From NCBI GenBank assembly GCA_009712615.1, contig WASR01000296.1, positions 1-7,190 on the forward strand: DNA of 7,190 nucleotides, read 5' to 3'. The notes under the pieces are model-generated. The model saw only the letters and a program-made list of their open reading frames with translations, ran no database searches and had not been told where the DNA came from. Shown piece by piece: positions 1 to 7,040 of this stretch. The first letter of the stretch is position 1. Each line of letters opens with the position of its first letter. This DNA comes from Methanobacterium sp. GTDB taxonomy: Archaea; Methanobacteriota; Methanobacteria; Methanobacteriales; Methanobacteriaceae. The translations under genes were made by a program, and so were the position numbers.

Positions 1-2
1 TA

Positions 3-299
3 ACAGTATATTTCGGAATATATTATCTTCTATCCGCTGCAATTGCATTCACATTGGGTCTTATTGTAAACTACTTACTGAGTGTAAAATGGGTCTTTAA
101 CAAACACACATTGGACAGCAGATTACATGAAGTAGGCATATTCACATTGGTAGGAATAGTTGGTTTGGGATTAAACGAAGTTATAATTTGGTTTTTCACT
201 TCGAATGTACATTTATTCTATATTTATTCTAAGATCATTTCTGCTGTATTGGTGCTCTTCTGGAATTTCTTTGCAAGGCGCTACACAGTATTTCGCTGA
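3..299 (+). CDS. GtrA-family membrane protein, C-terminal part (5' end outside window)
   Basis: This frame is open from the window edge to a TGA at 297-299, giving 98 residues. The first ATG/GTG/TTG-type codon (TTG at 54) lies inside a membrane segment, so the real start is upstream of the window. The visible part holds the end of one hydrophobic segment, the GtrA-type sequence [10 protein letters not shown], a short polar loop, two more hydrophobic segments, and the basic C-terminal tail [12 protein letters not shown]. Both the NYLLS..WVF pattern and the WNF..R..VF tail are typical of the GtrA/DPMS family (PF04138), usually about 120-140 residues with four membrane helices, so only some 30 residues are missing. 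Family members are thought to help move or present polyprenyl-phosphate-linked sugars across the membrane, and they often neighbour GT2 or GT-C glycosyltransferases. The GT-C-like gene 72 bp downstream fits this. The sugar and lipid cannot be told from sequence. Confidence 0.88.
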   Translation, partial: TVYFGIYYLLSAAIAFTLGLIVNYLLSVKWVFNKHTLDSRLHEVGIFTLVGIVGLGLNEVIIWFFTSNVHLFYIYSKIISAVLVLFWNFFARRYTVFR

Positions 300-371
300 T
301 CAAGTTTTGAGTTAAAAATAATAAATAAAAATATTAATCAAAAATCAATAGCATAATAAAATTAGATTTTT

Positions 372-1958
372 GTGAAACAGAGAAGGGTAATCACCATATT
401 GAAAAATTTAGGGATTGAAAAATTCTTTAAAACTAAATATGATCTGTACTTCAGTTTGATTTTGATATTTTACCTAGTAACAGTCAGTTTTCTCTTCAAA
501 TATTATGTTTATCAGATTAACAACGATGGAATAGTTTATATCAATATTTCTAGGCAGATTTTGGCGGGACATTTTCATGATTCAATAAGTGACTATTGGG
601 GACCAATGATATCCTGGTTAATGTTGCCGTTTCTCTACTTTTTAAAAGGCCCTTTAATGGGCCTTTACTCTGCGAAACTGACATCAATACTAATTGGATT
701 TGTGACGCTCTTTGGAGTAAGAAGTTTATCCTACCGGTTTGAAATGGAAGAATGGCTCAGGACATTGATTATTTTGACCACGGTACCGGTTATCATCTAC
801 TTTGCAATGAGTTTCATAACACCGGATCTTTTAATGGTCTGTGTCCTGACCTATTATCTTGCAGTAATATACGATCCAAATTACTCTAAAACCGTTTTAA
901 ATGGGATTCTTTGTGGATTTTTCGGGGCCATGGCATATTTTACCAAGAGTTATGGATTAACATTTTTCATAGCAAGTTTCTTGATCTTCAATTTAATTCA
1001 CTATCTAACAGAAATGGACAAAGCAACTATTTTAAAAAATTTAGCAGCAGGGTTCCTGGTTTTCATACTAATTAGCAGTGTATGGATAGGTTTTATAAGT
1101 AATAAAGATGGGAAAATTACATATGGGACTTCGGGAGATTATAATTATGCTCTGGTAGGTCCAAACTCCGTGGGATTTGCTGAATATTCAGAAGGGCTTC
1201 ACAACCCTGATCAGGTCAACACCAACTACCTCCCTAAGGAATGGTCGCCATTTTCATCATGGACCAATTTCCAATATCAACTGAACTTGATATGGAGCAG
1301 CGCTCAAAAAACAGCCACAATTTTAAATTACTTCTCAATATTATCTTTTCTCATAATCATAATTTACATTCTACTTCTAATTGCCCCACCTAGAAATATG
1401 GCAAAGGTTAATTTTATTTATCCACTGGTTACAATGTTCCTACTCATGGCAGGTTACATGATCGTTGTTGTTGAAGAAAGATACATATGGCTTAGTTACT
1501 TGTTACTGATAATGATGGGAGGATATTTGTTAAATAAACTGTTTAACTTAGGTTTATTTAGTTCATTAAAATTGGATTACCTTATAAAAGCAGTGTGTGT
1601 TGTTGGATTTATTGGGCTCATGATTTCAATGCCTGTCACCTATTTGGCGGGAAATTTAAACGTAGGAAAGGATAGCTACAACTTAGCCAACACTTTAACT
1701 GGATATGGGGTGCATGGTAACGTGGCAACCAATGATAAACTTACCGAAATGAATTATCTAGATTATTATATGGGTACAGAACTTTATGGGCAATCACAAA
1801 GAAATATCAGTTCTGAAAATCTGCAAAGGGACCTGAAATCATTGGGAATTAATTATTATTTTGTATGGGGAGATTCAGATCAAAACAGCTACTTGGATAA
1901 TTACACACAAGTGGCCAATTTAACTTCGTACAACTTGGTAATTTACAAAATAAATTGA
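372..1958 (+). CDS. Polytopic membrane protein, GT-C/GT39-like glycosyltransferase
   Basis: The product has 528 residues and about ten or more hydrophobic segments, roughly between residues 24 and 425, followed by a soluble tail (about 430-528). After the first membrane helix comes NNDGIVYI. Asp52 there sits where GT-C enzymes (PMT/ArnT/GT39 type) carry their catalytic acidic residue in the first outer loop. Other family-like features are TPD at 150-152, AYFTKSYG at 188-195 before a helix, and VEERYIW at 367-373. GT-C enzymes transfer a sugar from a polyprenyl-phosphate donor outside the membrane, so a role in surface glycan or glycoprotein synthesis with the GtrA protein upstream is likely; donor and acceptor are unknown. 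The start is GTG at 372 with no clear ribosome binding site. An in-frame TTG at 399, preceded by AGAAGGGT, is an alternative that would drop nine residues. The gene converges on guaAA with 25 bp between the stops. Confidence 0.75.
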   Translation: MKQRRVITILKNLGIEKFFKTKYDLYFSLILIFYLVTVSFLFKYYVYQINNDGIVYINISRQILAGHFHDSISDYWGPMISWLMLPFLYFLKGPLMGLYSAKLTSILIGFVTLFGVRSLSYRFEMEEWLRTLIILTTVPVIIYFAMSFITPDLLMVCVLTYYLAVIYDPNYSKTVLNGILCGFFGAMAYFTKSYGLTFFIASFLIFNLIHYLTEMDKATILKNLAAGFLVFILISSVWIGFISNKDGKITYGTSGDYNYALVGPNSVGFAEYSEGLHNPDQVNTNYLPKEWSPFSSWTNFQYQLNLIWSSAQKTATILNYFSILSFLIIIIYILLLIAPPRNMAKVNFIYPLVTMFLLMAGYMIVVVEERYIWLSYLLLIMMGGYLLNKLFNLGLFSSLKLDYLIKAVCVVGFIGLMISMPVTYLAGNLNVGKDSYNLANTLTGYGVHGNVATNDKLTEMNYLDYYMGTELYGQSQRNISSENLQRDLKSLGINYYFVWGDSDQNSYLDNYTQVANLTSYNLVIYKIN

Positions 1959-1983
1959 AATGAAATGGAAAATGAATTGGGGT

Positions 1984-2556
1984 TTATTCGATTCCATGAT
2001 ATTTTTTACAAACTTCATAGAAATTTTCAAATATTATTCCGCCATTTTCTGTGTGGTGTACTTCAGGATGGAATTGGATACCGTAGATAGGTTTGGTGGG
2101 GTGTTTCATTGCTTCCACTCCGCAAATTGATGATGTTGCTATAACGTCGAAGTTTTCAGGAGCCTTGGAAACTTCATCTTTGTGGGATGCCCAAACATCC
2201 AGTCCTGTTCCTAAGCCCTTCAATATGTCATCTTCATCTAAAATATCGATCCTGATTTTTGCGTAGCTTTCAATACCTGCAGCTCCAATTTCACCGCCGT
2301 AGGCCTTAGCAATTATTTGATGGCCGAGACAGATACCCAGTATAGGGCAGTCAAATTCCTTCACGTACTCCAAAGAGTTACCAGCACGTTCTATGGATGG
2401 ACCTCCTCCTAAAATTATTCCCAATGGATTTTTTTCCCTTAGTTCTTCCACGGGGGTTGTGTTTGGAATGAGTTCGGCAGGTATTTTTAAATAATGTAGA
2501 CTCCTGTAAATTCTGTGATTGTACTGTCCATGATTGTTTATAACAGCTATTTTCAT
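1984..2556 (-). CDS. guaAA: GMP synthase glutaminase subunit A (guaA, split archaeal form)
   Basis: This 190-residue class I glutamine amidotransferase releases ammonia from glutamine and passes it to the separate ATP-pyrophosphatase subunit, which aminates XMP to GMP. The N-terminus ([16 protein letters not shown]) is typical of archaeal GuaAA. Next come the oxyanion-strand region LGGGPS at 49-54, the nucleophile motif GICLGHQ with Cys76, and the catalytic pair in GIQFHPEV (His163, Glu165), so the triad is complete. The length matches stand-alone subunits of about 185-200 residues. Bacterial GuaA is a fusion of around 520 residues, and no synthetase domain follows here, so the partner must be encoded elsewhere. 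The ATG at 2556 is supported by a strong ribosome binding site five bases upstream. The gene appears monocistronic: it converges on the GT-C-like gene and diverges from the small membrane protein gene. Confidence 0.95.
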   Translation of the reverse strand: MKIAVINNHGQYNHRIYRSLHYLKIPAELIPNTTPVEELREKNPLGIILGGGPSIERAGNSLEYVKEFDCPILGICLGHQIIAKAYGGEIGAAGIESYAKIRIDILDEDDILKGLGTGLDVWASHKDEVSKAPENFDVIATSSICGVEAMKHPTKPIYGIQFHPEVHHTENGGIIFENFYEVCKKYHGIE

Positions 2557-2561
2557 TTAAA

Positions 2562-2568
2562 CTCCTCT
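2562..2568 (-). promoter_or_regulatory. Ribosome binding site of guaAA
   Basis: On the minus strand AGAGGAG lies five bases before the ATG at 2556. It matches the archaeal 16S anti-Shine-Dalgarno sequence and fixes this start codon. Confidence 0.8.
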
Positions 2569-2600
2569 AATTATTTATTTAAGATTTGACAAGCATGTAA

Positions 2601-2615
2601 TTATTTTATTATCTT
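2601..2615 (-). promoter_or_regulatory. Candidate TATA/BRE region of guaAA
   Basis: On the minus strand this reads AAGATAATAAAATAA. About 26 bases downstream of its centre would place transcription start near 2580, leaving a leader of about 24 bases that keeps the ribosome binding site. The region is generally AT-rich and other placements are possible. Confidence 0.3.
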
Positions 2616-2645
2616 GATCCATTGGATTATGATACACTATATGGG

Positions 2646-2655
2646 AATATATTTA
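2646..2655 (+). promoter_or_regulatory. Candidate TATA box of the small membrane protein gene
   Basis: AATATATTTA resembles the archaeal TATA box. Its centre is about 30 bases before the ATG at 2681, so transcription starting about 26 bases downstream would give a leader of only a few bases or none. This agrees with the absence of a ribosome binding site before that ATG. A short dyad, TATAT (2638-2642) / ATATA (2647-2651), overlaps its left edge and could be an operator half-site pair or just AT-rich chance. Confidence 0.45.
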
Positions 2656-2680
2656 TGCATTTTTTAACAATATTATATGC

Positions 2681-2827
2681 ATGGAGTTACAGGATCTCAT
2701 TTATATTATTGTGGCCCTATTCTTAGCTTTGATATTGTTCTACATTTTCATATGGTTGGTACCAATAATAATTGTATTAATCATAGCTTATGTAATATAT
2801 ATCTTTTTGAAGGGTCCGAACTACTAA
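2681..2827 (+). CDS. Small hydrophobic membrane protein, 48 residues, function unknown
   Basis: ATG at 2681 opens a frame of 48 codons ending in TAA at 2825-2827. The protein begins with a short acidic head (MELQDL). It continues almost entirely with Ile, Leu, Val, Phe, Tyr and Ala from residues 7 to 43, broken by WLVP near residues 25-28, and ends in KGPNY. It looks like two short membrane helices joined at the WLVP turn, or one long kinked helix, with the single lysine near the C-terminus. An uninterrupted hydrophobic core bounded by charged ends is far more protein-like than the longer overlapping frame from 2677, which reads as a mixed His/Cys/Asn-rich shadow. No ribosome binding site is visible, but a TATA-like element sits at the spacing for a leaderless transcript. 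It is divergent from guaAA and lies 101 bp before the DUF2124 gene. I do not recognise a family. Confidence 0.65.
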   Translation: MELQDLIYIIVALFLALILFYIFIWLVPIIIVLIIAYVIYIFLKGPNY

Positions 2828-2830
2828 TTA

Positions 2831-2866
2831 GTATTACCAATTTTGGATGCGTTTCCAAAACAATAC
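2831..2866 (+). repeat. Two-part stem-loop after the small membrane protein gene
   Basis: TTTTGGA (2841-2847) and TCCAAAA (2854-2860) form a perfect 7-bp stem with a 6-base loop. Outside it GTATT (2831-2835) pairs with AATAC (2862-2866), leaving five unpaired bases on one side and one on the other. A separate perfect 12-bp palindrome, TACTAATTAGTA (2822-2833), overlaps the stop codon and the outer stem. T-rich sequence follows from 2868. It could be a terminator-like structure for the small gene, or a regulatory dyad just upstream of the promoter of the next gene; the sequence does not decide. Confidence 0.5.
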
Positions 2867-2870
2867 TTTG

Positions 2871-2883
2871 ATTTTTAATTTTT
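2871..2883 (+). promoter_or_regulatory. Candidate promoter of the DUF2124-DUF447 pair
   Basis: The stretch ATTTTTAATTTTT is AT-rich, centred about 52 bases before the ATG at 2929. A start about 26 bases downstream, near 2903, would leave a leader of about 25 bases containing the ribosome binding site. It lies directly after the stem-loop ending at 2866. It could equally be the T-rich tail of a terminator for the small gene. Confidence 0.35.
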
Positions 2884-2915
2884 AAGCAGATACTGTCAAA
2901 AATTCCATGTTTTTA

Positions 2916-2922
2916 GAGATGA
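2916..2922 (+). promoter_or_regulatory. Weak ribosome binding site of the DUF2124 gene
   Basis: GAGATGA differs at one base from the archaeal consensus GAGGTGA and lies six bases before the ATG at 2929. Confidence 0.5.
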
Positions 2923-2928
2923 GAAATT

Positions 2929-3390
2929 ATGAAACTAGAAAGGGAATTTACAGGAATCACAGAAAACCTCCTTGCATTCAGGGAGGAAGTTAAGGATGCT
3001 GAGAAGGTTACTTTTATTGGAATGCCGGGTGTTTGCAGTCCGTTCGCAGAACTATTTGCATATGTTATTCGTGAAAAAGAGGCTGTTTTCATCACAGGAA
3101 CAAATATTGAAACAGCCAGAAAAATTGAGATGACTCCCCAGGGAATGCAGTTTGGTGAAACCACAGATCCTTCGAGTGCTGTTGTAGCAATTTTAGGTGG
3201 ACTTGCTATGCCCAAATCAAACATCGACCCAGAAGATGTTAAAGAGTTAATAGAAAACGTGATTCAGGAAGATGGTAAACTCATGGGCCTTTGTTACATG
3301 GATGTTTTCAGGGAAGAGGGTTGGCATGAAGTACTTGATTTTGATTGTATTATAAATGCCACATTGAATGGATTTATTTTAAAGAAGTAA
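2929..3390 (+). CDS. DUF2124 family protein, conserved in methanogens, function unknown
   Basis: The product is a soluble protein of 153 residues with no signal peptide or membrane segment. It resembles the archaeal DUF2124 family (PF09897), whose length is about 150. It shows an alternating strand/helix pattern: strand VTFIGMPG (27-34) followed by VCSPFAELFAYV, strand AVFITG (52-57), strand VVAILGGLAMP (85-95), and LMGLCYMDVFREEGW (118-132). The glycine-rich turns after the strands (GMPG, LGGLAMP) resemble a Rossmann-like or flavodoxin-like alpha/beta fold, but no catalytic signature can be named. Conserved-looking cysteines are Cys36, Cys122 and Cys140. The gene is the first of a tight pair; its stop overlaps the ribosome binding site of the DUF447 gene, so the two are almost certainly co-transcribed and translationally linked. 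The family assignment is by recall of sequence character; the fold is inference. Confidence 0.8.
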   Translation: MKLEREFTGITENLLAFREEVKDAEKVTFIGMPGVCSPFAELFAYVIREKEAVFITGTNIETARKIEMTPQGMQFGETTDPSSAVVAILGGLAMPKSNIDPEDVKELIENVIQEDGKLMGLCYMDVFREEGWHEVLDFDCIINATLNGFILKK

Positions 3391-3395
3391 GGTGA
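3389..3395 (+). promoter_or_regulatory. Ribosome binding site deciding the TTG start of the DUF447 gene
   Basis: AAGGTGA overlaps the stop codon of the upstream gene (3388-3390) and sits four bases before TTG at 3400. The only nearby alternative, ATG at 3421, lacks a site at proper distance, so TTG is preferred. The overlap suggests translational coupling. Confidence 0.7.
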
Positions 3396-3399
3396 AAAT

Positions 3400-4017
3400 T
3401 TGGATCTTGAAGATATAGGCATGCAGAAGGGTCTCTTATATGAGACTGTAGTCACAACTGTTGACAGTAATGGAAAACCAAATGCTGCTCCCATAGGAAT
3501 AATCTGCAAAGATAATATGGAGGTTGTTTGTTACCTGCACCATGGTTCCACAACAGTCAAAAATATAAAGGATAATAAAAGTTTTGTTGTTAACGTACTC
3601 AAGGATCCAATGATATTTGTTGAATCAACACTTGGAAATCTTTCAATTAAAAATTATGAACCCTATGGGGACAAATTTTATATTGGAAGTACTGATGCTT
3701 TTTTCGTTGCGGATGTGACCAGTATCAAAGATGTTGAAAGGAAGGATCAGTTTGGAGTATCTGTAACATCAGTTTTAAGGGCAGAAGTCTCGGATATTAC
3801 CAAATTTAAACAGTGTGTTGAACCTTTAAACAGAGCTATTTATGGTATTGTGGAGGGTTTGGTTTATTTAACACGTATGAATATGGTTTCTGGGGATATG
3901 GAAAAATTATACCGCCATAGGATGGCTGAAATAGCAAGAATAGTTTCTAAAGTTGGTGGTAAGGATCATAAAAATGCAATGGACATGATCATGGAAGCAT
4001 TCAAGGATTTTGATTGA
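3400..4017 (+). CDS. DUF447 family FMN-binding split-barrel protein
   Basis: The product has 205 residues in two parts. Residues about 12-130 look like a flavin-reductase-like split barrel: YETVVTTVDSNGKPNAAPIG (14-33), where a substrate-like Asn/Pro loop joins two strands, then HHGSTTVKNIKDN (47-59) and SFVVNVLKDP (61-70). Residues about 140-205 are helical, with PLNRAIYGIVEGLV (142-155) and YRHRMAEIARIV (171-182). This is the archaeal DUF447 family (PF04289); as I recall, a Methanothermobacter member was solved by structural genomics with FMN bound. The reaction is unknown. I also recall DUF447 genes within tetrahydromethanopterin-related clusters of methylotrophic bacteria, which hints at C1-cofactor metabolism, but nothing in this window tests that. 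It follows the DUF2124 gene by 9 bp and converges on ade with 22 bp between stops. The TTG start could cause annotators to begin at Met8. Confidence 0.88.
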   Translation: MDLEDIGMQKGLLYETVVTTVDSNGKPNAAPIGIICKDNMEVVCYLHHGSTTVKNIKDNKSFVVNVLKDPMIFVESTLGNLSIKNYEPYGDKFYIGSTDAFFVADVTSIKDVERKDQFGVSVTSVLRAEVSDITKFKQCVEPLNRAIYGIVEGLVYLTRMNMVSGDMEKLYRHRMAEIARIVSKVGGKDHKNAMDMIMEAFKDFD

Positions 4018-4039
4018 TTATAAAAATATTTGATCACTT

Positions 4040-5656
4040 TCAATCTTCCACAATAAGATTCATGAATTCAAATTTTTCAACATCAAACAGTCCCTTATCA
4101 CTTATTTTTAGGCTTGGAATAACTAGTAAAGCCAAAAATGACATGGTCATGAAAGGTGATGAAAGATCAGAACCCATATCATTCACCAATTGCTTTAATA
4201 GAGTAAGATCTGATGCCAAGTTCTTTGCAGTTCTATCACTCATCAACCCAGCTATGGGCAGTTTTAAATCTGAAACTTCTCCACCAGAAACTACTGAAAG
4301 CCCTCCATTATTGGCTATAACATTATTCACAGCCATTGCCATATCTGTGCTGTTAATTCCTATAACTATGATGTTATGTGAATCATGGGCAACACTCGAA
4401 GCTATGGCTCCTTTCTTAAGATTGAAACCTTTTATAAATCCGTTGGTTATTCTATTGTTGCCGTAACGCTCAACAACCGCAATCTTAAGCACGTCATTCT
4501 CAGGATCAGCCATGAGATGTCCATCTTGAATATCTAAACATGCCGTTGTTTTGTTGGTTATCAATTGATCCTCAATGACCTCGATGACTCTGACAGTTTT
4601 AGGACTGTCAGCAGATAAATTGAAATCAGATGGTTTTTTAGGGTTTGATTTGAATGTACCTTGCAATTTGAGAGGCTTTACTTCGAAATTTAAATCTCCA
4701 TTTTGAGAAACAAGTTTTCCATCAATGTAAACTTTTTTAACATTCAATTTTTCAATATTATCGACGATCACCATATCTGCAGCTTTTCCAGGAACCAAAT
4801 TTCCAGTGTTCAAATTGTAGTGCTCTGCAGGGTTTAGGGTGACCATTTTAAGGGCTTTAAATGGATCTAAACCGTATTCAATAGCCTTTAACAACATTTT
4901 ATCCACGTGTCCATCAACAAGATCTTCAGGGTCCTTGTCATCTGATACAAGGAAGTCTCCACCTACAGCTGCAAGAGTTTTCAAATTCTTTGCAGATGAT
5001 CCTTCCCTTATCATAATTTTCATACCCAGCCTTCTCTTTTCAAGGACTTCAGATTGGGTTGTGGATTCATGATCTGTTGAAATTCCCGCTGCAACATAAC
5101 TGCAAAGTTCTGCCCCAGATAACATCGGTGCGTGTCCATCTATGGGTTTTTTATTTGCATGGGCAACTTCTAACTTTTCAATGACATCAGGGTCCTGATC
5201 AATAACTCCTGGAAAGTTCATGACTTCTCCAAGCCCAACAAATTCTGGCCTTTTTAGAAGGGCATCTATATCTTTAGATGTGATGATTCCGCCAGATGTT
5301 TCGAATTTAGTAGCTGGAACGCATGATGGTACAGTTAAAAACATTTTAAGTGGAACACCCGATGCATCATTTAACATATAATTTATTCCAGTTACGCCCA
5401 TGACGTTGGCAATTTCATGGGGGTCAGCTATAACAGAAGTAGTCCCATGTGGAATAACTGCTTCGGCAAATCTTGAAGGGCATAGCATTGAACTTTCTAT
5501 GTGAATATGTGAATCAATAAATCCGGGCAAAATTAGAGTTTTAAAGTTACCATTAACAGGTTTTACACAGGAAATTAAACCATTCTCAAATCCAATTTCA
5601 GCAGAGTATATCTCTTCGCTAAATACATTCAACAGATTTCCCCTAATGAACTCCAT
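4040..5656 (-). CDS. ade: Adenine deaminase (Ade)
   Basis: This 538-residue amidohydrolase converts adenine to hypoxanthine and ammonia in purine salvage, in the cytoplasm. The order of motifs fits the Ade/AdeC family. [13 protein letters not shown] (44-56) carries the metal ligands His50 and His52. [14 protein letters not shown] (72-85) carries Asp78, His80 and Glu81. GHAP follows with His175, then STDHES with Asp195-His196-Glu197, and [11 protein letters not shown] with Asp239/Asp240. The amidohydrolase part ends near [11 protein letters not shown] (289-299). The C-terminal adenine-deaminase domain (about 370-538) contains [18 protein letters not shown] (416-433), the family signature with His424, Asp425 and His427. 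Length and motifs are complete with no sign of damage. The ATG at 5656 has AGGAG eight bases upstream. The T-runs after the upstream cyclodeaminase gene suggest that ade has its own promoter in 5670-5770, though I see no convincing TATA box. Within the wider Ade family, rarer substrates cannot be excluded. Confidence 0.95.
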   Translation of the reverse strand: MEFIRGNLLNVFSEEIYSAEIGFENGLISCVKPVNGNFKTLILPGFIDSHIHIESSMLCPSRFAEAVIPHGTTSVIADPHEIANVMGVTGINYMLNDASGVPLKMFLTVPSCVPATKFETSGGIITSKDIDALLKRPEFVGLGEVMNFPGVIDQDPDVIEKLEVAHANKKPIDGHAPMLSGAELCSYVAAGISTDHESTTQSEVLEKRRLGMKIMIREGSSAKNLKTLAAVGGDFLVSDDKDPEDLVDGHVDKMLLKAIEYGLDPFKALKMVTLNPAEHYNLNTGNLVPGKAADMVIVDNIEKLNVKKVYIDGKLVSQNGDLNFEVKPLKLQGTFKSNPKKPSDFNLSADSPKTVRVIEVIEDQLITNKTTACLDIQDGHLMADPENDVLKIAVVERYGNNRITNGFIKGFNLKKGAIASSVAHDSHNIIVIGINSTDMAMAVNNVIANNGGLSVVSGGEVSDLKLPIAGLMSDRTAKNLASDLTLLKQLVNDMGSDLSSPFMTMSFLALLVIPSLKISDKGLFDVEKFEFMNLIVED

Positions 5657-5664
5657 TTTTCAGT

Positions 5665-5669
5665 CTCCT
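5665..5669 (-). promoter_or_regulatory. Ribosome binding site of ade
   Basis: On the minus strand AGGAG lies eight bases before the ATG at 5656 and supports that start. Confidence 0.65.
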
Positions 5670-5773
5670 ACCCATATTATTATTAATTTATTCACCAACT
5701 AGCAATGAACAATTTGGAAAAAACTAATCTCAATACATTTCTATGGGGTTCTACAGAAATTAAAGCCTTCTAT

Positions 5774-5797
5774 AAAAAAAAGTATGTTAAAAAAAAA
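5774..5797 (-). terminator. Double T-run terminator of the cyclodeaminase gene
   Basis: Just past the stop at 5812, the minus strand carries nine T (5797-5789) and then eight T (5781-5774), separated by seven bases. Runs of T without a strong hairpin are the usual archaeal intrinsic terminator. This suggests that ade, about 115 bp further on, is transcribed separately or only by read-through. Confidence 0.7.
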
Positions 5798-5811
5798 TAA
5801 TAAATTTTTGT

Positions 5812-7035
5812 TCATTGTTCTGTTTTGAGCTCGTTGTACAGCATTGGTAAAAATGTTCCAACATCTGTAACTATTCCCACTACTTGTGCACTTCCTCTAT
5901 CACTTAGTTTGGTTACGGTGGCAGGGTTAATATCTACACAAATACTTTTCACATGGGATGGAAGCAGATTACCAGTTGCTATTGAATGCAACATCGTTGA
6001 GATCATGATGACCATGTCCACATCCTGAACATATTTTCTCATTTCTTCTTGAGCTTCAATAACATCAGTTATCACATCTGGAAGTGGACCATCATCCCTG
6101 ATAGATCCGGCCAGAACATAGGGCACATCATTTTTTATACATTCATACATTATTCCCTTTTTCAGAACACCTTGATCAATAGCTTCTTTGATTGATCCTG
6201 CCTTATTAATTTCATTTATGGCATATATATGGTGTCTATGTCCTCTTCGAACTGCTTCACCAGTCTTTACACAGGTACCTAAAGAAGTTCCATACAATGC
6301 ACTTTCAATATCATGGGTTGCCAGGGCATTGCCAGCAAAGAGGATGTCAACAATGCCTTCCTTTATCATTGATGCTAATATTGGTCCGGAACCTGTGTGA
6401 ACCACTGCTGGGCCTGAAACAACCGCAATTTTTCCGCCACGGTTTTTGATCTCTTTAATTTCCGAAGCTATTTTCTTTATGATGGATTCTATGGGTTTTT
6501 CTGATGAAGCTTCGCTAGACATGAATTCAAATACGCCCTGCTTACCCCTTGGACGTTCTGGTGGCATTACTTTAATTCCATCTCTCCCAACAACAATATG
6601 ATCTCCCTTATTTATTTGGCCGATTGGCCTGCATAAAGCCCTTTCAGTTTCCGTATCAACAACTATCATACAATCCATTTCAATATCTTCAACAGGTATC
6701 CACCTTCCTTTGTAATGAATTTCTGTAGGATGATGGGTTGTTGAATAAAAATCAGCAGGTAGAGTTTTATCCTTTTCAGAAACAAGCAGTTCAACATCTT
6801 TTAATTCTACAACAACTGCCCCTATTTCGGAGAGTTCATCTAATATTTCTCCAAGCAAGGTTTCATTCGAGGCCTCAACAAGTAACTTGGCATGGCTGAT
6901 GTCTCCCTTGAGTTTTCCCACTCTAAATTCTATAAATTTGAAATCACCACCCATGTCTAGAATCCTGTCAAGAGCCTTAGGGAGTATTAAGGAATCTATT
7001 ATATGGCCTGAAAGTTTTACTTCTCTATTGTACAT
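5812..7035 (-). CDS. TIGR00300 / LOR-SDH family ornithine cyclodeaminase, archaeal type
   Basis: The product, counted from the ATG at 7035, has 407 residues and ends in TGA at 5812. The N-terminus ([20 protein letters not shown], then MGGDFKF) is the LOR/SDH conserved region found in TIGR00300 proteins. Later motifs are [12 protein letters not shown] (111-122), [10 protein letters not shown] (150-159), [13 protein letters not shown] (205-217), [11 protein letters not shown] (234-244), RRGHRHH (263-269) and [16 protein letters not shown] (368-383). This family differs from the bacterial ornithine cyclodeaminase/mu-crystallin fold. It corresponds to the C-terminal domain of the cyanobacterial AgrE/ArgZ enzyme and to a Methanococcus protein reported as an NAD-dependent ornithine cyclodeaminase making proline and ammonia from ornithine. 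It probably supplies proline here; older annotations call it LOR/SDH or hypothetical. An in-frame GTG at 7044 would add three residues but lies within the ribosome binding site, so the ATG is chosen. Confidence 0.85.
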   Translation of the reverse strand: MYNREVKLSGHIIDSLILPKALDRILDMGGDFKFIEFRVGKLKGDISHAKLLVEASNETLLGEILDELSEIGAVVVELKDVELLVSEKDKTLPADFYSTTHHPTEIHYKGRWIPVEDIEMDCMIVVDTETERALCRPIGQINKGDHIVVGRDGIKVMPPERPRGKQGVFEFMSSEASSEKPIESIIKKIASEIKEIKNRGGKIAVVSGPAVVHTGSGPILASMIKEGIVDILFAGNALATHDIESALYGTSLGTCVKTGEAVRRGHRHHIYAINEINKAGSIKEAIDQGVLKKGIMYECIKNDVPYVLAGSIRDDGPLPDVITDVIEAQEEMRKYVQDVDMVIMISTMLHSIATGNLLPSHVKSICVDINPATVTKLSDRGSAQVVGIVTDVGTFLPMLYNELKTEQ

Positions 7036-7040
7036 GTTGT

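Noticed and set aside
645..666. A perfect 8-bp stem with 6-base loop, AAAGGCCC/GGGCCTTT, inside the GT-C-like gene
   Set aside because: It lies in coding sequence (residues around KGPLMGL) with no T-run after it. A rough count predicts about one perfect 8-bp stem with a short loop per window of this size by chance.
2677..2871. A 64-codon plus-strand frame overlapping the small membrane protein gene
   Set aside because: Its product is a mixed His/Cys/Asn-rich sequence without domain-like character, while the overlapping 48-codon frame from 2681 encodes a clean membrane protein. The longer frame is best explained as a shadow of it.
2913..3509. Minus-strand frames opposite the DUF2124 and DUF447 genes (2913-3224 and 3294-3509)
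   Set aside because: They mirror real plus-strand genes, have no supporting start signals, and give compositionally biased products.
4014..4466. A 150-codon plus-strand frame opposite the 3' part of ade
   Set aside because: It is antisense to a complete, motif-rich adenine deaminase gene and encodes low-complexity Ser/Leu/Ile-rich sequence; it is a shadow frame.
4590..4611. A perfect 8-bp stem with 6-base loop, CTGACAGT/ACTGTCAG, inside ade
   Set aside because: It is fully explained by coding sequence (residues around ADSPKTV), sits mid-gene, and is within chance expectation.
4040..7035. A possible operon of the cyclodeaminase gene and ade
   Set aside because: They share a strand, but 155 bp and two long T-runs separate them and the pathways differ, so separate transcription is more likely. 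Some read-through cannot be excluded.
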